Assembly (NCBI RefSeq): GCF_012489685.1
Contig: NC_080044.1
Coordinates: 80,214,732 to 80,278,731 of the forward strand
Source of the DNA: Lotus japonicus
Taxonomy: Eukaryota > Streptophyta > Magnoliopsida > Fabales > Fabaceae
Direction of reading: 5' to 3'
DNA length: 64,000 nucleotides
The position numbers were made by a program, and so were the translations under genes. Shown piece by piece: positions 34,001 to 45,890 of this stretch (position 1 is its first letter; every line of letters starts with the position of its first letter). Below the pieces are notes generated by a model. It was not told where the DNA came from, ran no database searches, and saw nothing but the letters and a program-made list of their open reading frames with translations.

Positions 34001-37000
34001 CTTCCTTTCCCTTGAAGAGAAAGAAGGGTGGGAGTGGCAATCATATATTATCCACCTGTTACGGTGTATGGATCCAAAAACCTGCATGACAGATACAACT
34101 TACTAGTCTTACTAGTTCATATCAAAAGAAAAGTTCCAAACAACCTTAGTGACTCTCAGGACTGTAGTGCTGACTGATTGACCATTGCTTGAAACAGATT
34201 GCAGAGTTCCATCATGATAAATAGTTGACAGAGGAATGTCCTTGCCAGATGAATCAAGCAAACCTATTGCAACAGGAATGAACATGGGTTCCTTAACTGA
34301 TTGCCCTGGTGTTGGCGGTATCTTTTGACTGCAGAAATGTCATCATAAAAATGTTGTAAAAGACATAGCTGAAAACAAAAACAAAACTTGACTGCCATTA
34401 AACCACCCAATAAAAAAGCAGAAATGAAATGTGTAAGTTTGTATACCTGATCTTCAAAGAAAAAGTATGTGCTTCTGGATTATAAGAAGTATTTACTTTC
34501 ACAACAGGAGTCCCAGCTTGAGAGTACCTGTACATAAAATGATAAGTAAGTACGAAATCAGCATAAAAATGCTGGAATAGAAAAATAAAAAAATATAAAC
34601 CATTGTAAGAAATTTGCAAAATCTGCATCATTTGCATCCCGCATGGCAGCAAAAAAATCTTCACATGTTACAGCTTGTCCATCATGTCTCTTAAAATAAA
34701 GATCCATGCCCTGATATACAAAAGATTTGTAAGATTCAATTTCTAAATTAAGTGCATCACGTCGCTACAATATCACATTGCATGTAAGAGGGTTATCAAT
34801 ATCATAGGCATTGGATAATCAAGTATTCTTACTTTTCGAAACCCTTGACTTCCCAGCAAGGTTTTGTACATTCTGACAACTTCAGCCCCCTGATATATAG
34901 GATCGTAAGAACAAAATGGAAGTGGAACAAATGGACATGGAGGGATTGAGAATTTCAACAGTAAATGTCAAACCTTTTCATAGACCTGCAGAAATGAAAG
35001 ATATCATTATAAACAATTCAATATCTTAATGAGAAAAAATGGAACCAAACATGAGGCAAAAATTTATAATAAAAACATTTGAAACGTACTGTGACTGTAT
35101 TTTGACATTGATGATAGGCCACAGCAGAGAGTATTCCACAGAAGGTTGCCAAAAAATTAAGTAAATCAGTGACAGAAGAACACTAAATTATTCTATAGTC
35201 CAGAGAAAAGTTTCAAATATGATCTTCAATCAACCAGAAGTCTAAAACAAAGACACTTGCCTGTGTAGAAGTTGTCCATCTGTCAAGGAGGAAAAAAAAT
35301 ATATAAATACAACTTAGAAGCACATATACTGAGGGGTCGAGACAAGTGGACGCGGAAAGGATTTCAAAATTCTAACCTTGATGTAAGAGTGTGGTCGCAC
35401 TGGATGGGCCATGGGACCTGCATCCTGGAAAATCAGAATATGTGTGACATGGTGTTAGTCATGACAAATTATACTAAACGGACTCGTTACAATAAAAAAC
35501 ATCAGAACATAGAAACCATCACTGCAGAATTTTGTAATCAAAGGTGGAAAAAAAAGGCAAAGATAAGTAACCTGTGGAAACTGGTAATTTCGAAGTTTTG
35601 AAACATCAGCAATCCGCTTTACAGTGCGACTTCCCAAGTCAGCTGAAAATTCCTGCCAATAATTGACATAGAGTTAACTTGATGGAAGAAAATTATTGTT
35701 GATGTCTCAATTGAAACATTGTAACTGAGGTCAAGAGGCCATGCCTGATCACGAAAAACAGTGAGACCTTCCTTCAGGCTAAGCTGGAACCAGTCACGGC
35801 ATGTCACTCTGATATTATTATTAAATGAAATCTTCAATTGGAGTTTTAACATACCCACGATGGAATGATATAAACATACAAATAACAAATGCACTGCAAA
35901 ATCTTGTGGACAAATGCCAGTTGTCTTCATGTGAAGACTCATTATGATATTTCCAATTTCAAATAGAAATCTAAAATAAAACTGAGTAGGAAAAAGTATT
36001 AGAACATATAAAATGGAAATAAGAGCATATAAAATCCTAAGTTTGAAAAGATAACAAGTCCATACGAAACACCACCTGTTGCCAGTCCAGTTGTGGAAAT
36101 ACTGCATAATAGAAAGCAATGAACTTCAGTCACAATTAACAAAACCAAAAAAAAAAATTAATTGAAGAAATGTTTATTACTCTCCAGCAATGCAAATACA
36201 TGATATCTAACAGTTACAAACCTCATGGCCAATAACTCCCAATATTGCAGCATAATCTGCATCAGTAGCAGTTTCTGGAGAAGCCAATACAAGCTTGGAA
36301 TTGAAAATCTGCATACAAGTGAAGGAAATCATAAATGTTAAAAGTGAATACATATAACCAACCAAGACAAGCTGACAAGAAGGAGACGTACGTTCAAGCT
36401 CTTATTTTCCATAGCTCCCCTGACCATTACAAAAACAAGTGCACAATATTACTTTCTGTACTCTGCTACTTTCACAGACTCTCATAATACACAAAGGCAC
36501 AATATAGGTAGTGTCACGTGATGACGTGAATGAAATTTGACAGAAAAAATAAATATAGGAAGATAGAAATTACATGTTAAAATCTGGGACAGCAACAACA
36601 TTGAAGAGATCCAGGTCATATTCAAGCCCAAAAACCTGAATGCAAAGCATATAACAGGAAAAGCAAAATGCTTCAGAATCCAGAACAAAATATATTTTCA
36701 ACTTTCAATCAAAATAACTCGTCAGATCAACAAATTAAAGAGTAAGTAAAGACAGACATCTTCATCCCACTTCATAGCTGCTTTCAGAGAATACATAGCA
36801 TGTGCAGTCTTAGGTACGTCATCTGCAGGTGTCCAGATCCTAAGGGACACTTTCCGTCCGGAACGGGTAGTGAAAGTGTCATCTCTGCTCTGCAATTGCC
36901 CAGCAACCAAGGCAAACAAATAACAAGGTTTCTTGAAGGGGTCCTCCCAAACAGAATAATGCTTGCCATCCTGCAGAGAAGCACAAAAGAAGGCCATGAA

Positions 37001-39089
37001 TAGAGTAGTAGCCACTAGATAGTCCTCATTAGAATGCATTTGAAGTAAAGATTACCTCTAAGTCACCTTGTTCAAGCAGGTTTCCATTAGACAATAACAC
37101 CGGATACAGTGATTTATCTGCCTCGATGCGAACTGTATACTTAGCCATTATATCAGGCCGATCCTGTTGGATGATAGGATCCATTAATTTGATGTGATAA
37201 TTTATTTTATGCAAATAAAGATCAAATCAGCATAATAACGGCTTTAAGATGCCAACCTGATAAAATGTAACTTTACGGAAGCCTTCAGCCTCACATTGAG
37301 TACAGAAATTCCCAGACGACTTGTAAAGTCCCTACAAGATACCAAATTCATAGTAAGCACAAACTACCCCGCAAAGTCTGAAATGAGCAGAGGAAAAGAA
37401 AAGGTGATGTATACAAGGAAGAAACAGACTAAACAAGTAAAAATCTCATTTACCTCTAATGATGTGTTTTTTTGTGGGTAAATCTCTGTAACAATTTCAA
37501 GATCATATTTACCACTTGGAGGTGAACGGATTGTTAGATGGCGTGCATCCAAATGATAGTCTTCCTCCTACAGGTGAACACATAAAAATGTGGTTAAAAT
37601 AATGATACACAACACTCCAACCATGTTGCTCCCGACATCAAGTGTTTCTAAAATCTAAACGTAAACAACATCTAAGGATTAAAGTAGGAAGCACAAATAT
37701 CACAATAGTAGTGAACACTAGACAGCACACTAAAATAAGTTGTCTGAAAATGAAAACGTTGCTTGTTAAGCTAGCAATATGGCAAAGAAATTCCACCAAT
37801 GATTTTGTTCACAAAGTGCTCTACAAAGTGGGTAGTATGCAACTCAAAAAAAAAGTATATATACCTTTAAAGCCTTTCCATTAATCTGAATTGAAACTAA
37901 AGATAAGTCTTGTCCATCTAAAACTAGCGGGGGAGAAGAACCTGTCTCGCAACATAGAGCAATAATACGTATAAGAAAATGCTTAGATATTGATGCTGCA
38001 TATTTTTCTGCCAGACCAACGAGTTACAAGATCAAAAAATGAACCACAATAGTCTACCTTCAACGCGAGGAAACACAGCAATTTTGGAACTAACTTTAGT
38101 GCTCTCCTCTCCCAAGGAAAATTCCAGATTCACCTGCAATAGTTCCGTGCAAGGCAAGAAGTAAGAAATGATAACAGTTTCAAATAAGCAACAATGTGAA
38201 TGAAACATAATGTATAAATTCCTGCAAACTTACACTTTCAAAGTAGTAATCAGGCATTTTATAATCCTTTAAGAATATTTCTCTTGGTGTCCCCATTTTC
38301 GGTTCTTCAACTTGCTTAGCTAAATCCTCTGTGGCAACTGAACAAATTAGCCTCCTACTCAATTGCTTGAGCCTCTGGTGCAGAACATAAGAACATACAG
38401 GATCATTTAAGCAATCATGCAATGAGTATGCAGACATACAGAAAAGTATAATATCTTATTAAAACAAGCAACTAGACAAACAATAAAGATCAAAGTTCCA
38501 ACAAAAAGTATAATAACTTACTGGCTGAGGAGAATAACAAGAGCAACACTTCTTTTGCAAAATGACCTGTAAATGCCATATCAACAGTTCAGTACAGTCA
38601 TCAGAGTATCAGACAACATTAAATCAAAAAGCTATTTTTAAAACAATGATGTATCAAAAAGAAACCTCTGAAGCAAGGAAATGCCTAACTCTGATGCTAC
38701 TTTTTGCTGTATGCTGAAAATAGTTAAGCTGCAAATATGAAGATAACAATCATCACAGTCCATAGTTGTGCAAGCAATTCACAAAGTGCTGTGTGGGGTC
38801 TACATTCAACCTGTTCTTCTAAACTGATTTTTCTAAGGAAATAGAAAAAAGCATACATAGCAAGACCCAACAAGTGTGGTAACTGAACAAGGTGACAGGT
38901 ATAAAAAAAAAACGGTATTTCAGAGAAAGTTTCAATTTTTTTCAAGTTTTTAGCAATTTCGAAACGACCCATTAAACATGGAATGAGAAAACAGAAAGTA
39001 AAGGTAATCACAGGAGCAGGGGAGATCAAACCCAGTAAACTCTTCCTGGAAAAAGCGAGAGTCTTCGATGGCAGAACCAACCGTGCCAT
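31098..39089 (-). CDS. M1 family (PepN-like) aminopeptidase, At1g63770 type
   Basis: This is a zinc metallo-aminopeptidase that removes N-terminal residues from peptides. I joined 32 coding exons, all phase-consistent, for 975 aa: 39089-39012, 38728-38666, 38566-38522, 38374-38234, 38133-38058, 37941-37865, 37567-37454, 37331-37257, 37163-37056, 36970-36758, 36635-36574, 36419-36392, 36308-36222, 36101-36076, 35808-35745, 35652-35572, 35424-35377, 35279-35261, 35094-35090, 34985-34974, 34889-34833, 34710-34601, 34527-34447, 34328-34145, 33061-32913, 32826-32688, 32565-32419, 32313-32232, 32147-31972, 31792-31565, 31460-31389, 31178-31098. The substrate motif GAMEN is at 352-356, the zinc motif HEYFH at 388-392 with Glu411, and the catalytic tyrosine in VYEKG at 472. 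The N-terminus ([19 protein letters not shown]) is Ser/Arg-rich and could be an organelle transit peptide. The C-terminus is [13 protein letters not shown] 5-nt and a 12-nt microexon and two GC-AG introns occur (see findings). Confidence 0.94.
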
Positions 39090-39425
39090 TATCCCGAAAC
39101 CCTAATTGATCGATTTCCACAGAAACAAAAGAGAACTCACAAAGAAACCTTAAAACCTAGATCAGTCAATTTCTCGGAATTCACATTCAGATAAATGGAT
39201 AAGGGTGGCAATTTCGGATTATGGTTGTGAAAATTCGCACAAACAATATATATGAAAAAGGATTAAATATATTTGAAGCAATAAGATCATTTGCGATTGA
39301 AATTATAAAAAAAAAATGGGAAATTGAAATGTTTGAGCTTCACCTTGTTCCGCAATGAGGTGCAGTGAACGGAGAAAGAGACAAGATGAAACCAGAATTT
39401 ATAGAACCTAGGATCTCTGTTTTTT
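39090..39425 (-). promoter_or_regulatory. 5' leader and proximal promoter of the M1 aminopeptidase
   Basis: Upstream of the ATG the minus strand carries a possible leader with a leader intron. A GT-type donor is likely near 39340 and 'cttgttccgcaatgagg' lies near 39345-39360. The exact start is not determinable. Confidence 0.35.
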
Positions 39426-39626
39426 TCTTTTCAAAGATTATGTGTAAAATGGTGATAAATAATAAAGATTTATGGAAAATAATACTAAATAATAAAGTTA
39501 AAGATAAGGAAAATGGTTTATTTAATTGAGTTTGTTGTAGATCAGTTTTTTTTATAAAAAAACTAAAAAATCGGATTGTTTAAGAATTAAAAGACATTAG
39601 ACTATATTCCGATCGAGAAAAAAAAA

Positions 39627-39957
39627 GGTTAAGCATTATATTGGTCATGTCTTTGTGTCGCCGTCTGATCTAGGTCCCTCGTCGAAAAAATTATTGAAAA
39701 AGATCATCTTATTTATAAATCGTTTGTAGAAGGTTCTCGCTAGAGTCCGGGACTCCGGCGAGTGATGATATGGCATGCTGACTGTGTCAGTGAGGCTTAC
39801 GTGGATTTAAAAAAATCCAGTCAGCATGCCGAATCAGCTCCGGCGAGGATTTGCTCCAAACGATTTACAAAGAAGATGATATTTTTCAATAATTTTTCCT
39901 CCAAGTGACCTAGATCAGACGGCGACACAAAGACAAGGACCAATATGATGCTTAACC
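39627..39957. mobile_element. Long-TIR MITE, probably Mutator-like
   Basis: The left arm begins ggttaagcattatattggtc. The right arm, reverse complemented, begins ggttaagcatcatattggtc, and similarity continues for about 130 bp through gtctttgtgtcgccgtctga. Both flanks are A-runs, so a 9-bp duplication is possible but not informative. The 331-bp body is largely fold-back and non-coding. Confidence 0.65.
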
Positions 39958-39959
39958 CA

Positions 39960-40192
39960 AAAAAAAGACATTACACTAAATCGACAACGAAGGTCCTAAA
40001 CTAAAAGCGGGTTCAACTCAGTAGGGGCAAAGATTGTTGTTGAAAAGGAACTTGGCAACGCAAACCAAACGATGTTAGCTTATTCGCACACGAATATAAT
40101 TAATTTATCCAAATTATCATATTTTTATTAGATAAGCTTAAATTATCATATTATAACATGATAAAATTTGCTTACTAATCTATGTATATACA
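39960..40192. other. Intergenic spacer
   Basis: Nothing is recognised. Confidence 0.4.
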
Positions 40193-40252
40193 TTGAAAAT
40201 ATAAATTGCACCCTCTAGAGATCGATCATTGGACCTTACCCTCCTCAACCCA
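40193..40252 (-). mobile_element. SINE 3' fragment
   Basis: Minus-strand text ends ggtccaatgatcgatct, then gagggtgcaatttat, matching the B-box and 3' block of the SINEs at 4471 and 63949. The 5' half is missing or diverged. Confidence 0.5.
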
Positions 40253-40487
40253 TAAAATCAAACTAAATTTGAGAAAATCTATAATGTTTCATGTAAAAAT
40301 GTAATTGGACGTTGATATAAAAAAAAATTAATTGTGAATTCGTATTAACAAAAATTATTTGATTTTAATAGCTACACACATATTATGTAAATAAATCACA
40401 CATACATTATAAATAAATTTAAACACATAATAAAGTAAAATAGAATTGTGTGACTTAATTTTCGTATATAATTATTGACACACCCCC

Positions 40488-40522
40488 GAATTATAGCTCA
40501 AGTGGTTAGAGCTACACGACTA
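40488..40522 (+). repeat. tRNA-like A-box fragment (possible SINE head)
   Basis: The string tatagctcaagtggttagagct resembles the A-box region of tRNA-derived SINEs, as in the minus-strand copy at 4471-4566. No B box follows at the right distance, so this is a truncated head or chance match. Confidence 0.3.
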
Positions 40523-40554
40523 TTTAATTTTCGTATACAAACCATTTACCCAAA

Positions 40555-41085
40555 ATCCTTCAGTGCATTTGTGACGGAAAGTATATCCGTCGCTAAATAT
40601 TGCGACGGATAACAAATTCGTCACAATATCCTTGTCAGCGTTTTTGCAACGTGAAATCTATCCCTCGCTAATATTTACGACAGATAACAAATTCGTCACA
40701 AAATCCTTGTCCGACACTTTGCGACGGATGTAAAATCCGTCACAAATGTCTTGTTAGACACTTTGCGACGGATATGATCTCCGTCACAAAATCCTTGTCA
40801 CTGTAAAAGTATGTCCTTAACGACTTTTTGCGAGAAATGTAAGTTTGTCACAAATCCTTGTCAGCGTTTTTGCGATTGATTATGTATCCGTCACAATTTC
40901 CTTGTAGTGAGTTTGGAGACGGATTGAGATGGAAATTTTCTGTCGCAAACTCCAACATCCATTGTTGTTATTTCAAAAAAAACATCCATTGTTTAATCTG
41001 TGACGGAAATATCCTCTCTAATATTCCGTCACCAGTTCCGTACCAAATCAAGTATTTTGTGACGGATTGAATCTGACGCCAACAA
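40555..41085. repeat. Array of gacgg/ccgtc sub-repeats, possible CACTA-type subterminal region
   Basis: Imperfect units such as ttgcgacggat and atccgtcacaaa...ccttgtc recur in both orientations at roughly 50-70 bp spacing. Near 40900 the string ccttgtagtg is the reverse complement of CACTACAAGG, the typical end of CACTA elements. Subterminal repeat arrays of this kind bind CACTA transposases. No transposase ORF or matching opposite end is seen, so it is probably a decayed or non-autonomous piece. Confidence 0.5.
40954..40993 (+). repeat. Micro-insertion: 14-bp tail between 13-bp direct repeats
   Basis: Identical repeats aacatccattgtt (40954-40966 and 40981-40993) flank gttatttcaaaaaa. The insertion falls inside the gacgg array and therefore postdates it. 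Confidence 0.6.
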
Positions 41086-41371
41086 ACCCATGTTTGTAAA
41101 TTACTTTTAAACTATATTTTTTTTGTAAATTGTGTTATTTTTTTTACATTACTTAAAAAAATAACGAAATATCTTCATTATCAACATTTTCTTTTATAAC
41201 CTTTCAAAATATAAAAACGTTTTATCTTTTATAATTCCTAATAAAATCAATTATAACAATTTATAATTTAGATTTAATTTCAAAAAAAAATAGATTTAGT
41301 TAGTATACTATACTATACACTAGCAATATACACTTCTAATAGTGAAACATAATTGGATGTATATATAAAAT

Positions 41372-42151
41372 GAGGAGGGCTCCAATTACTCCAGGAGTAA
41401 GATAAAAAACTTACTCCAAATCTTGGCCCTTGATTTTATTAAAAAATAAAGGTTGAGATTAAAACTTATATACCTCTCACGTGATCTCCTCTGCTTAGAT
41501 TTCTCCTTCTTCTTTTTTGTGAAAACCTAGAGGAAACACCACCCCTGTTCTTAATCCTAATTATCAACACCTTCTTTTCGTTAAATTCTAAATTCTCCCT
41601 AATCTGAATTCTGGAGCAATGGCAACGACACTTCTAGGAGCAACTTTCAGGGACGGGAGTAACCTCCACGGCAATGACACAAGAATTCCACAATTAATGG
41701 ATAAATGTACGACAAGGTTGAATTGGATTCAAAGTTGAATTCACAATGTTTCTGACACAAAAGTAATAGGATTGGATCCAAAGAAGCTTAAAATTTTGAC
41801 CAATTATAGAATTGGATTCATATGAGCTTAAACTTGTGACCAATAATAGGATTGTAATCTTGATTCATGAGTACAAGAGAAACATGAGGCGGGATTAATT
41901 AAGAATATATATGACGAATATATACCAGAAGAAAATGAGTTTTTACGTTTGCAGTTTTCAGATTGAGGATGAAGAACATGAGGTGGTGTTTCCTCTAGGT
42001 TTTCACAAAATGAAGAATGAGAAATCTTGACAGAGGAGATCACGTGAGGAATTTATGTTTTAATCTCAACCTTTATTTTTTAATAAAATCAAGGGCTAAG
42101 ATTTGGAGTAAGTTTTTTTATCTTACTCCTGGAGTAAATGGAGCTCTCCTC
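41372..42151. mobile_element. Mutator-like element with long TIRs and 9-bp target duplication
   Basis: Arms of about 165 bp begin gaggag(g/a)gctcca and read into tactccaggagtaagata. They are inverted copies and run through the cctagaggaaacacc block. Perfect 9-bp direct repeats atataaaat (41363-41371 and 42152-42160) flank the 780-bp element. Long TIRs plus a 9-bp target fit the Mutator superfamily. The middle (about 41540-41980) has no transposase. A short ATG frame (MATTLLGATFRDGSN) near 41620 has no recognised function and could be captured sequence. Confidence 0.8.
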
Positions 42152-42211
42152 ATATAAAATTGATTTATAGTATATAATAATTAAAATATTTTTATTTATG
42201 TTTACATTGTT

Positions 42212-42250
42212 TGACCCCAATTATTCACCAAAAAATATATGACCCCAATT
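42212..42250 (+). repeat. Micro-insertion between 11-bp direct repeats
   Basis: The repeats tgaccccaatt (42212-42222 and 42240-42250) flank attcaccaaaaaatata. Confidence 0.5.
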
Positions 42251-43462
42251 CCTTTTTTTGGCTGAGGCTTATGCAGCAATGAAAAGAAAAAAAAAAAGAA
42301 CGTGAGCCATTTGTGTTGGTTTTAAACGTGAGCTATTTTAAAACGTGATTTATTTTGACAAAAAAAAAAGACGTGAGCTATAGATATTGGGCCCAAACGT
42401 GTTTGCGTGGAATGTTAAATTAAGGAACGGATCAATTTCAATCCCAATGAATAGAACCAGAATTTGACCACACGAAAAAAGAAGGATAGAGCCAAGAAAA
42501 AAAAAAAGTTCAATATTACTCTTGACCAAAAACAACATTATGAGAAACAACAAAACTAAGAAAATTTCCCTCCATTGGGGGTTTCTCCTTCTCCTTTAGG
42601 GACCCTCTCTTCTGCTTGGTTGATGTTTTCTCCCGCAATATAATATGTGGTTCTCTTTCATTTTTGGTGGATTTGTTACCCGAATAAGTGAGTTTTGCTT
42701 TCTTCTCATATGTGTGTTTTCCCCTACTTCCACCACGCCTCATGCTGCCACCAACACCAGCCATTGCGCTACATCATCATCTAGCGAGGCCACCAGCACC
42801 CACCACTACCATGACCACCATCTCCTCCACCGTAGCCCCTTCTGTCCTTGCAAGATCCTGCCACTACGAATCCTCCTCTTCAAAATTGTGCATTAGATCT
42901 GCCCCCTCCACTCCTCCTATAACCATCTCTGTTGCTAGACTCGCTACTGCCACCGTTGTCACTGTTGTTGCTTCCAATCTCACATTGATTGTCTCTTTCT
43001 CCCTTCTCAGCTTTGTTGCTCGTTGATTTCAAATCTTCATAAGTCTTTCTTTTCTCCGCAAGTTTTCAAATCTACTTGATTGACCTCACGTGGTGCTGTT
43101 GAAGCAATTAATTTGAGCTACTCGATAGATACACTATTTGCAACGCCGACAAAGTCAAATGTGTTGTTAAATTGGAAGTGCCACTTAAAAAAGAAGATAA
43201 AAGTCGCTTAGAACTTAGAAGTCGATTGGCTATCCGTTATTCTTAGGGATTTTGTATGACCATTAGGGTTTTTGCATCACATATTAACTGGGTGTATCGG
43301 CTTGTTTATTTGAGTGAGCTTGGTTGTTTTTTTTATTTTCTTATGTAGTTGCATTGTGTAATGCTTCTTTATATTTATTCTCACATAATGTAATTGTTGT
43401 TTTATAACCTTTTGAGTATCTATTTCAAACATTTAAAAAAAAAATCCTCTCATTGCGTATTA

Positions 43463-43507
43463 CTCCTGGTATTATTTATTTATTTTTTGAAATGGCTCCT
43501 GGTATTA
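43463..43507 (-). repeat. Micro-insertion between 12-bp direct repeats
   Basis: The repeats ctcctggtatta (43463-43474 and 43496-43507) flank an insert that reads CCATTTCAAAAAATAAATAAA on the minus strand. Confidence 0.55.
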
Positions 43508-43805
43508 ATTAATTGCCATTTGTTCTGATTAGGTGTGCAACGATTTTTGGAGTTCATAGATGATAGGGTGCTTAATTGATTTTTTTTTAACTAAAGCTAG
43601 CATGTGTATAAACTTACATTTATTATTCCTTCAACGTTTATCATGCATGGTGTGAAAGAAATAAATGTTGTTCAAAACTTACACACGATCTTAATGACTT
43701 TTTCCAAACAAAGTGATATTTAGAATCACGATTCTCTTCAACAAAAGACAAGCTAAGCATATATTGATAGCTAGATATGACCCTTCAAAATATTGAGGAA
43801 TTGAT

Positions 43806-43841
43806 TTATACTTTATTCCCGTAAAAAAATTATACTTTATT
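43806..43841 (+). repeat. Micro-insertion between 12-bp direct repeats
   Basis: The repeats ttatactttatt (43806-43817 and 43830-43841) flank cccgtaaaaaaa. Confidence 0.55.
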
Positions 43842-44053
43842 AAACATATGTTCAACTATAATATTAAAAATATACTCCATAATTTAAGACTGAATACCAA
43901 ATTGAATATATAGCTAAATTGGTAGTATATATTTGGGCTACATGGGACATCTAGTTAACATATATTAACACAAAGGAACCTCAATACCCACTTCAAAAAA
44001 TTTCTATATGTATCAAAATGGAAACTCGTTCAATGATTCAATCACACTCAACT

Positions 44054-44102
44054 AAGTAACAATATATTAATTATTTCAAAAAAAAGTAACAATATATTAA
44101 TT
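44054..44102 (+). repeat. Micro-insertion: 11-bp tail between 19-bp direct repeats
   Basis: Identical 19-bp repeats at 44054-44072 and 44084-44102 flank atttcaaaaaa. This is the longest duplication and the shortest insert of the set, so it is the clearest case. Confidence 0.65.
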
Positions 44103-44705
44103 TAGTGATACAAATCAAACTACCATAAAAATGTGAGCACAAATTTAAATACTGTAAAAACAATTATTGAAATAAAAAAACAATACAATATTTCCCAAAC
44201 AAGTGACACCCTAAAAAAAGCATTCAACTAGTATGTCAAACGCGCTATTGTTGCCAAATAGTTTATGCTTATGGGCATCAATATTTTAGTAATGAGTACT
44301 AAATTCTTTAGGAACTTTCTAATAGTAACAATAATAGTGACCATAAACGAGTGTGTGCTGAGCCACTCATGCACCCGAAAATCCAACACTTGACAGTTGT
44401 GTTCTGGTCACGAACCGTCGAGCCACCCAACACCTATAACCAAATACCCTGTCCTACAAATCTATCAATTGTGTTACCATCAACTAGGTCGTATGCCTAC
44501 TTTCTTTATTTCTTAAATCTTTACTTTACTATACTAGTTGGCTCTATTTAATTATAATTATTAGCGAGTTTGATTTCAAATTTTTAATAACAAAAATCTC
44601 ATCTTTTTGGTTTAGTTTTTATATTGACAAGGTCTTGAAATCAAAATCACATATATGGGATGATGAATCATTGAAATATATACTCAACAAATGGTTTCTT
44701 TTATA

Positions 44706-45090
44706 CTCCCTCCGTCCCCTATTATAAGTCACTTTTACCTAATTCTCTAGGATTAAGAAAAGTGGTTAGAATTAGTTAGTAACAATAAATTTATATCTTT
44801 TTCCTAAATTACCCTCATTTAAAAGTATATTAATTCAATTAATTTCATATACTTCTATCTCCATATTAATGTTTCACTATCTTGAAAACCTCATTTTACC
44901 AATAAAAAATAAAGTTTGAAAGTTTTTTGGAGTAGATATAAATGAAAGTGGTCTTGAAACTAAAGAAAAATATTGGAAAGTATGAAAGTTCTTTAAATGC
45001 TATAAGGGTAAACATGGAGAAAAAATATTAATGTTGCATAAATATTGTAAAGTGACTTATATTTTGGGAAAAAAAAATTCAAAAAAGTAA
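44706..45090. mobile_element. Stowaway-like MITE, right end decayed
   Basis: The left end ctccctccgtcccctattataagtcac is typical. The right side keeps only the inner inverted match gtgacttatattttggg near 45054, without the final terminus. The body is AT-rich and non-coding. Confidence 0.6.
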
Positions 45091-45369
45091 CTTCATTTCA
45101 TTATATTGCATGTTTAGAAAGTTGAAATTCATGGCATTGTAAAATTGGTTGTATATTGCCAAAAATCTCACATCACGAGATTAATGGTGGAAGTACTTTT
45201 TGACCTTTTTCCTGTGTGGAATAAATACTTGGCATGCATGTTAATCATCTCATAAATATAAGAAGAAAAAAAATGGGAGAAGAAAAAGACACGTGGGGAG
45301 GGGCCGGGCCTGTTTGGTTGAGTTAATAATATTCTAAAAATCGACCAAAAAAAGTTAACATTCTAATGC

Positions 45370-45890
45370 TTTATTTGGTAGCGAAGATGGAGATAGGGAA
45401 GAGAGAGTAGAGAAAGGAGAAGTTGAGTAGAGAGAAATAGATGAGAAATAGAGTGGATTTAGAGGTTGTTTGGTATGGTAGAGATAAAGAAGAGAGAGAT
45501 GAAGAATAATGAGGTGGAAGAGAGAGAAAAATTAACTTTTGAATAAAAAAACATTTTTAAAAACAGAAAAGTCAAAAAGCATATTGTGGCGGTTCTAAAC
45601 CGCCACAAAAATGTAAAGAAAATGCAAAAAAAATAAAGTGGCGGTTTAAAACCGCCGCTAAACATGACGGAATTGAAAAAAAAATATAAAAACTGGCCCA
45701 TGTTCTCCCTTTACTGTTCATTTCCTCTCTTTAAATTGAAGAGACCAAATAAAGGCGTGGGACCCACCAATTAAACTTTCTCTTCCCTCCTCTCTCCAAC
45801 AACCAAACACACATGACACCTCCTTCCTCCCTCTATCTCTCTCCCTCCATCTCTTCTCTATCTCTCTACAAACAAACACAGTGTAAAAGT
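45370..45890. repeat. Fold-back repeat region with paired gtggcggtt/aaccgccac palindromes
   Basis: GA-rich left text (tgtttggtatggtagagata) is matched in inverted form by CT-rich right text ending ctctctacaaacaaaca. Two 21-bp near-palindromes, gtggcggttctaaaccgccac (45586-45606) and gtggcggtttaaaaccgccgc (45638-45658), lie between. It is likely a decayed TIR element, but no target duplication was found. An 18-bp tandem duplication (actataacaaagttatac) follows near 45912-45948. Confidence 0.45.

Larger units (their letters stand above)
42251..44704. other. Intergenic region
   Basis: No gene is supported. A Pro/Thr/His-rich ORF (42688-43026, 112 codons) sits in a C-rich patch but looks like translated low-complexity sequence. 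Three micro-insertion scars occur (43463, 43806, 44054). Confidence 0.5.

Noticed and set aside
34398..39089. Numerous short ORFs on both strands within the M1 gene
   Set aside because: They combine exon pieces with intron read-through; the phase-consistent exon set explains the conserved text.
42688..43026. Pro/Thr-rich ORF of 112 codons
   Set aside because: Low-complexity translation of a C-rich patch, with overlapping ORFs in other frames and no domain.
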